From Ulvibacterium sp. (GTDB taxonomy: Bacteria; Bacteroidota; Bacteroidia; Flavobacteriales; Flavobacteriaceae), in the NCBI RefSeq assembly GCF_028285715.1, contig NZ_JANQOO010000017.1:744001-808000 (forward strand): 64,000 nt of DNA, written 5' to 3'. The translations under genes and the position numbers were made by a program. Shown here one piece after another: positions 59,429-64,000 of this stretch. The notes below the pieces were generated by a model, which saw nothing but the letters and a program-made list of their open reading frames with translations, was not told the DNA's origin and did not search any database. Numbering within the stretch: position 1 is the stretch's first letter; each line of letters opens with the position of its first letter.

Positions 59429-60700
59429 ATGAAAATAGTTTCTATAGAAAAAGCTGCATCCTATGTAAAACCGGGAGACCGAGTTTTTGTGCAAGGTGCG
59501 GCAATGACCCCTAACACCTTGATCAATGCCCTTTGCGAGGAGCGCTACACCGAACTGGAGAATGTGGAAATCATCTCCATTCACACGGACGGAGAGGTCA
59601 AATATGCACTCCCTCCGTATAATAAGGCCTTTAAAATAAACAGTTGTTTTGTCGGCGGCAATGTCAGAAAGGCGGTTAACACCAATCAAGGAGATTATAT
59701 CCCTATTTTTCTTAGTGAAATCCAGTTGCTCTTTAGGAAGAATATTTTGCCCTTGGACGTTGCCATTGTTCAGGTATCCCCACCTGATAGGCACGGTTAT
59801 TGTTCCTTGGGTGTTTCCGTAGACGTGGCCCTACCGGCCATTCAGACGGCCAAAAAAGTGCTGGCCCAAATAAACCCCCAAGTCCCCCGTACGCATGGAG
59901 ACGGTATTATTCATATTAGCAATATTGATTTTGCCGTGGAAGTGGATATGCCCATACATACCTATGAACCCACTGAGCTATCCGAAACGGATCATATGAT
60001 AGGCAAACATGTAGCCGATCTCATAGAAGATGGTGCCACCTTGCAATTGGGCATTGGCAATATTCCCAATGCCGTATTGGCCAACCTCCAAAATCATAGG
60101 AGACTGGGCATACACACAGAAATGTTTTCCGATGGTATCTTGCCTTTGGTAGAAAAAGGAGTAATTACAGGTGAGGAAAAAGCATTAAAAACCGGAAAAA
60201 TTGTGACTTCTTTTGCTGCAGGTTCCCAAAAGTTGTATGACTTTATCGATGATAATCCCTCAGTTCACTTTAAAGAAGCGGCCTTTACCAATGATACCGC
60301 CTTGATTCGAAAAAATCCTAAGGTAACGGCAATTAACAGTGCCATTGAAATTGACCTTACAGGACAGGTTTGCGCGGATAGTATAGGTTACCGGCATTTT
60401 TCGGGGGTAGGAGGTCAAATGGATTTTATTCGCGGAGCATCCCTATCGGAAGGCGGAAAACCCATTTTTGCCATATCCTCCGTAACACCAAAAGGCATTT
60501 CAAAGATTACTCCCGCTTTAAAGGAAGGGGCCGGGGTTACTACCACGAGGGCACACGTACACCATGTGGCTACGGAGTATGGTGTCGTGAATCTTTATGG
60601 AAAGAACTTGTATCAACGCGCCAAGGCTTTGATCTCCATTGCCCATCCGGAGCATAGGGAAGAATTGTCCAAAGCAGCCTTTGATAGGTTCGAACGATAG
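59429..60700 (+). CDS. Acetyl-CoA hydrolase/transferase family protein
   Basis: A 423-residue CoA transferase of the 4-hydroxybutyrate/acetate CoA-transferase type: GDRVFVQGAAMTPNTLINAL, VQVSPPDRHGYCSLGVSVD, LQLGIGNIPNAVLANL and the C-terminal GAGVTTTRAHVHHVATEYGVVNLYGK. It moves CoA between acetate and another acyl group, or hydrolyses acetyl-CoA. It shares an FNR-type promoter and precedes the haemoglobin gene by 18 bp, suggesting a role when oxygen is low (for example acetate formation). Exact acyl partner unknown. Confidence 0.87.
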   Translation: MKIVSIEKAASYVKPGDRVFVQGAAMTPNTLINALCEERYTELENVEIISIHTDGEVKYALPPYNKAFKINSCFVGGNVRKAVNTNQGDYIPIFLSEIQLLFRKNILPLDVAIVQVSPPDRHGYCSLGVSVDVALPAIQTAKKVLAQINPQVPRTHGDGIIHISNIDFAVEVDMPIHTYEPTELSETDHMIGKHVADLIEDGATLQLGIGNIPNAVLANLQNHRRLGIHTEMFSDGILPLVEKGVITGEEKALKTGKIVTSFAAGSQKLYDFIDDNPSVHFKEAAFTNDTALIRKNPKVTAINSAIEIDLTGQVCADSIGYRHFSGVGGQMDFIRGASLSEGGKPIFAISSVTPKGISKITPALKEGAGVTTTRAHVHHVATEYGVVNLYGKNLYQRAKALISIAHPEHREELSKAAFDRFER

Positions 60701-60718
60701 GAACCCCTATATTGGCCT

Positions 60719-61114
60719 GTGGCAAAAAAGAATATACAAACCAGAAAAGATGTGTATTTTTTGGTCAGGTCATTTTATGACAAAATACGGGCCCATGAAA
60801 TACTTGGGCCCATTTTTAATGCGATTATTACCGACTGGGAAGACCATTTAAATCTTCTTACCGATTTCTGGGAGACCCAGCTTTTCCTAAAGCGAAAGTA
60901 TCACGGTAATCCCGTGACCGCGCATCAAGGAGTAGATGCAAAAATGGGCCGGATCATTACCCCTGAACATTTTGGATTATGGCTCAACCTCTGGTTCGAA
61001 ACCCTGGATGAACTATTTGAAGGGGAAACGGCGTGGATCGCCAAAAATAGAGCGCAAAAAATGTCTACTATGTTGTACATGCAAATCTACTTGCATAGGC
61101 AAAGTGAATCGTAA
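60719..61114 (+). CDS. Group III truncated haemoglobin
   Basis: A 131-residue globin. Features: DVYFLVRSFYDKIRAHEILGPIFNAII (helices A-B with the Tyr/Phe B10 region), LTDFWETQLFLKRKYHGNPVTAHQGV (E-F region with a candidate proximal His) and FGLWLNLWFETLDELFEG. The start is GTG 60719 because the next in-frame ATG is too late. Such haemoglobins bind oxygen or nitric oxide and suit the microaerobic neighbourhood. Confidence 0.87.
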   Translation: MAKKNIQTRKDVYFLVRSFYDKIRAHEILGPIFNAIITDWEDHLNLLTDFWETQLFLKRKYHGNPVTAHQGVDAKMGRIITPEHFGLWLNLWFETLDELFEGETAWIAKNRAQKMSTMLYMQIYLHRQSES

Positions 61115-61298
61115 CCTGTTGCAATAGTCTTGGTTTTTGTGCCGCACAATCTTTTTCCTTTTGAACCAAATGGGGAGTCCAGTACTGCCCTGCCCCTGGA
61201 AAATAGCCTTCAAAACCTTATTTTTATTAAAAGATTGGTTAGTCGTGTACTAAACTCAAACGAGATTCATAAGCATTAGAAAAAAGTGAATTTAAACC

Positions 61299-62846
61299 AT
61301 GAAAAATAGAACACTTTTTCTCATTCTACTATCCTGCATGGCTTGTAAGGATTTCAAAAAGGAAAAGGAGGGCATAACGGCTATCGAGACCAAGCCTAAT
61401 ATCATATTTATCATGGGCGATGATCATACCACGCAGGCCATAAGCGCCTATGGTGGTATTTTGGCGGAATATGCTAAGACTAAAAATATAGACCGTCTGT
61501 CCGAAGAAGGTATGCGATTTGAGCATGTTTTTTCTACCAATTCCATTTGTAGCCCCAGTAGGGCTACCCTTATTACCGGAAAGTACAGTCATAAAAATGG
61601 CGTACGGATACTGCGCCAGGCTTTTGATGGTTCGCAATTCACTGTGCAAAGTGCTTTTCAATCTGCCGGCTATCAAACGGCTCTCTTTGGAAAATGGCAT
61701 CTGGAGACCTTGCCCACCGGATTTGACGATTTTAAGGTTTTACCGGTGCAAGGTAGATACAAAAATCCCCAATTTATTGAAAAAGGAGAGGACAGCTTGA
61801 TTACCAGGGAAGGCTGGTCTACCGATATAATTTCGGAACTTACTACCACGTTTCTTAAAAAAAGGGATACTACAAAACCTTTTCTGGTAATGACCCACTA
61901 TAAGGCCACACATGACCCATGGTCCTCAAGAACACCTTATGATACGCTATGGGCGAACGAGGATCTTCCCGAACCTGCAAATCTTTATGACACCTATGAA
62001 AACCGCTCACAGGCCGCCCATAGAACTGGACTTAAGCTAGAACAAATCAACCAGGGAACCTATCCCCACGAACGTCTGGAAAATGCCACTCGTGACGAAC
62101 AGCGGGGGTTCATTTATCAGCAATATATCAAGTCGTTCCTTCGCTGTGGCCGAGTACTGGACGAAAATATAGGAAAGCTTATCGATTTTCTTAAAAAAGA
62201 AGGATTGTACGACAATACCGTAATCATCTACACAGCGGACCAAGGTCATTTTCTGGGGGAGCATGGATTTTTCAGTAAACGGTTTATGTATGAAGAGGCT
62301 ATGAGAATGCCTTTGATTATACGATATCCAGAGTTTATCGAGCCAGGCTCGATAAACAGAGATTTGATTATTAATGCCGACTTTGTACCCACTATGCTGG
62401 ATATGGCAGATATAGATACACCGAAAGACGTGCAGGGTAGGAGTTTTTTTCCGAATTTAAAAGGAGAAACTCCAGGGGATTGGAGGAAAGCCGTTTACTA
62501 CCATTACTGGCAGCATATATTGCATCGTGAAGTTGCGGCCCATATCGGTGTTCGAACCCGAGATAAAAAACTGATTTTCTACTACGGTCTGCCCCTTGGG
62601 CAGACCAACAAGTCTCCAACCCCGCCCGAATGGGAGTTCTTCGATTTAAAAAATGATCCTTCGGAAATGTATAACGCCTTCAATGACCCGAATTATACAA
62701 CCACTGTGGACAGTCTAAAACGAAAATTGAAAGAACTCCAGATACGCTATGATGATGAAGGTTTGGAATATCCTAAGATGAAGGCAGTACAGGAAAAGCA
62801 TTTTTGGACAGGTCCAGACCCACCGACCGTAGCCAACGAGGAATAG
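61299..62846 (+). CDS. Type I (formylglycine) sulfatase lipoprotein
   Basis: A 515-residue sulfatase. The lipoprotein signal ends near LLSCMAC. The formylglycine site is C84 in SICSPSRATLITGKYSH, and the metal residues are in IIFIMGDDHT and YTADQGHFLGEHGFF. It removes sulphate esters from a polysaccharide, probably a marine algal glycan, at the cell surface. Convergent with the mannonate-dehydratase-like gene. No other sulfatase or polysaccharide lyase is in the window, so the target polymer is unknown. Confidence 0.9.
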   Translation: MKNRTLFLILLSCMACKDFKKEKEGITAIETKPNIIFIMGDDHTTQAISAYGGILAEYAKTKNIDRLSEEGMRFEHVFSTNSICSPSRATLITGKYSHKNGVRILRQAFDGSQFTVQSAFQSAGYQTALFGKWHLETLPTGFDDFKVLPVQGRYKNPQFIEKGEDSLITREGWSTDIISELTTTFLKKRDTTKPFLVMTHYKATHDPWSSRTPYDTLWANEDLPEPANLYDTYENRSQAAHRTGLKLEQINQGTYPHERLENATRDEQRGFIYQQYIKSFLRCGRVLDENIGKLIDFLKKEGLYDNTVIIYTADQGHFLGEHGFFSKRFMYEEAMRMPLIIRYPEFIEPGSINRDLIINADFVPTMLDMADIDTPKDVQGRSFFPNLKGETPGDWRKAVYYHYWQHILHREVAAHIGVRTRDKKLIFYYGLPLGQTNKSPTPPEWEFFDLKNDPSEMYNAFNDPNYTTTVDSLKRKLKELQIRYDDEGLEYPKMKAVQEKHFWTGPDPPTVANEE

Positions 62847-62869
62847 TGATTTAATTAAATCTATTCCTG

Positions 62870-64000
62870 CTACCAATGAAACAAGGTTCCGTCCTCTAAT
62901 CTGTTAATAGGTAGAAATGCCTTTTTATAGGGATAATTCCCTGCCTTTTCAAAATCCATATCAACCCCTAGTCCCGGCTCTTCACTGGGGTAGAAATAAC
63001 CTTCTTCAAACTTGTGTTTAAGGTCAAAAACTTCCATGGTTATGGGGTAGTATCCCATATATTCCTGAATACCAAAATTGTTGATCGCCGTACCAAAATG
63101 CAAACAAGCTCCCAAATTGATCGGGGACAAATCGGAAGGCCCGTGACATCCAGTACGGATTCCGTATAATTCGGCTAGATGGGCAATTTTCATCATCGGT
63201 GTGAGTCCTCCGCCATGGGCGACCGTCATTCGTATGTAGTCTATAAGCTGTTGGGTAATCAAGTGTTGACAATCGAATATTGTATTGAATATTTCCCCAA
63301 CGGCCAACGGGGTTGTGGTATGCCGTCTTATCCATTCAAAGTTTTGTTGAAGTTCGGCCGGTACCGTATCCTCCAGCCAAAATAAGTGATGGGGTTCCAA
63401 TTCCTTGCCCAATCGGGCTGCTTCAATAGACGATAATCTATGATGCGAATCGTGAAGTAGATGGAGGTCCTTGCCGAATTCCTTTCTTACGGTCTGGAAA
63501 AGTTCGGGAATGTAGGCAAGGTACTTTTCGGTATTCCAAATTTCTTCATCGGGTTTACCCCCTGTAGTCGCTGGTTCATAGGTTCCTTTGTCTTTGGCAA
63601 TCCCATATACCTTTTCAAATCCCGGTATCCCGGATTGTATTCGAATCGCCTTAAATCCCTTATTTAAAATATCCGATACTTTCTGAAGGGTTTCGTCCAT
63701 ATCCTTTCCCTGTGCATGGGTATAGGCCAACAACCTGTGTCTACTCTTCCCTCCGAGCAATTTATGGACCGGCACGCCCAAAGCTTTTCCCTTAATGTCC
63801 CAAAGTGCCATGTCTACAGCGCCAATGGCCGTCATGTTTACAGCTCCCCTCCGCCAATAAACCCCACGATACAGGTAATGCCAAATATCCTCTGAATCGA
63901 AAGGGTCTCGATTAATAATACAAGGTATAATATGCTCTTTCAAATAAGTGGCCACCGCCAACTCCCTACCGTTAAGAGTAGCGTCCCCAAGCCCATAGAC
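62870..64000 (-). CDS. Mannonate dehydratase-like enolase superfamily protein (RspA/ManD), partial
   Basis: The gene runs past the window end; the coding frame continues to 64000 (YGLGDATLNGRELAVATYL), matching the N-terminal region of RspA/ManD. Metal and catalytic residues are visible: HDSHHRLS (the D-x-H signature of ManD), FWLEDTVPAE, PLAVGEIFNTIF and GCHGPSDLSPINLG. It dehydrates mannonate or a similar sugar acid to 2-keto-3-deoxygluconate, though many family members have little such activity. Convergent with the sulfatase. Only the first ~30 residues are missing. Confidence 0.85.
   Translation of the reverse strand, partial: VYGLGDATLNGRELAVATYLKEHIIPCIINRDPFDSEDIWHYLYRGVYWRRGAVNMTAIGAVDMALWDIKGKALGVPVHKLLGGKSRHRLLAYTHAQGKDMDETLQKVSDILNKGFKAIRIQSGIPGFEKVYGIAKDKGTYEPATTGGKPDEEIWNTEKYLAYIPELFQTVRKEFGKDLHLLHDSHHRLSSIEAARLGKELEPHHLFWLEDTVPAELQQNFEWIRRHTTTPLAVGEIFNTIFDCQHLITQQLIDYIRMTVAHGGGLTPMMKIAHLAELYGIRTGCHGPSDLSPINLGACLHFGTAINNFGIQEYMGYYPITMEVFDLKHKFEEGYFYPSEEPGLGVDMDFEKAGNYPYKKAFLPINRLEDGTLFHW

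Overview
The window looks like chromosomal DNA of a marine member of the Flavobacteriaceae (Bacteroidota). Evidence: moderate-to-low GC, start codons without Shine-Dalgarno sequences, promoter boxes of the Bacteroidetes type (TAnnTTTG), a fused CcoN-CcoO cbb3 oxidase subunit, a free-standing S23/four-helix-bundle gene, BlaI/M56 pairs, DUF4407, and marine-polysaccharide-type genes (sulfatase, sialidase-like propeller). The genus cannot be fixed from sequence alone. No rRNA, CRISPR array, prophage or complete insertion sequence is visible.

Layout: 1-2.7 kb, small redox enzymes and an AraC regulator. 2.7-11.4 kb, a TetR-controlled block: tetR, DUF2461, a membrane class III nucleotide cyclase, a complete RND efflux system (adaptor, pump, TolC) and a small NTF2-like gene. 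Three near-identical operators lie before tetR, before the DUF2461 gene and before the efflux genes. 11.6 kb, tRNA-Leu(UAG). 11.8-19.8 kb, M20 peptidase, BlaI/M56 pair, beta-lactamase-like hydrolase, alpha/beta hydrolase-TPR protein and DUF4407. 19.8-27.4 kb, carbohydrate genes: DUF5060 protein, DUF457-type membrane protein, BNR sialidase-like lipoprotein, AraC regulator, DapA/NanA-family lyase and SSS symporter. 27.5-36.7 kb, a long minus-strand run: membrane-anchored MutS-like ATPase, DinB, MmcQ, Dabb, DUF4230, cyclase family, HemW, S23, RuvC, TonB-like lipoprotein and a second M56/BlaI pair. 36.9-39.3 kb, DUF456, a second serine hydrolase and a nitroreductase. 39.4-46.4 kb, complete histidine degradation (hutH, hutI, hutU, hutG) convergent with homogentisate dioxygenase. 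46.8-61.1 kb, respiration: NDH-2, UspA, an FNR-type regulator, the full cbb3 oxidase locus (ccoI, ccoS, ccoNO, ccoQ, ccoP, ccoG, ccoH, safE), then a CoA transferase and a group III truncated haemoglobin. 61.3-64 kb, a sulfatase and a mannonate-dehydratase-like enolase that runs off the window.

How it fits together: the strongest new signal is regulatory. Four promoters around the FNR gene (usp, ccoI, ccoS-ccoNO, CoA transferase-haemoglobin) each carry a TGAN-N4-ATCA palindrome whose centre lies exactly 36.5 bp from the end of a TAnnTTTG-like -7 box, as expected for an activator bound near -42. The ndh promoter has a different 12-bp palindrome (AGTCTTTTGACT) at the same distance. This suggests one oxygen-responsive regulon with strict geometry.

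A second theme is degenerate repeats with a 7-bp period in intergenic gaps. The clearest flank the S23 gene on both sides in inverted orientation and run up to the hemW start codon, which must be TTG; ruvC, next to a similar tract, must also start at TTG. Similar arrays lie in the sialidase, hut and cbb3 clusters.
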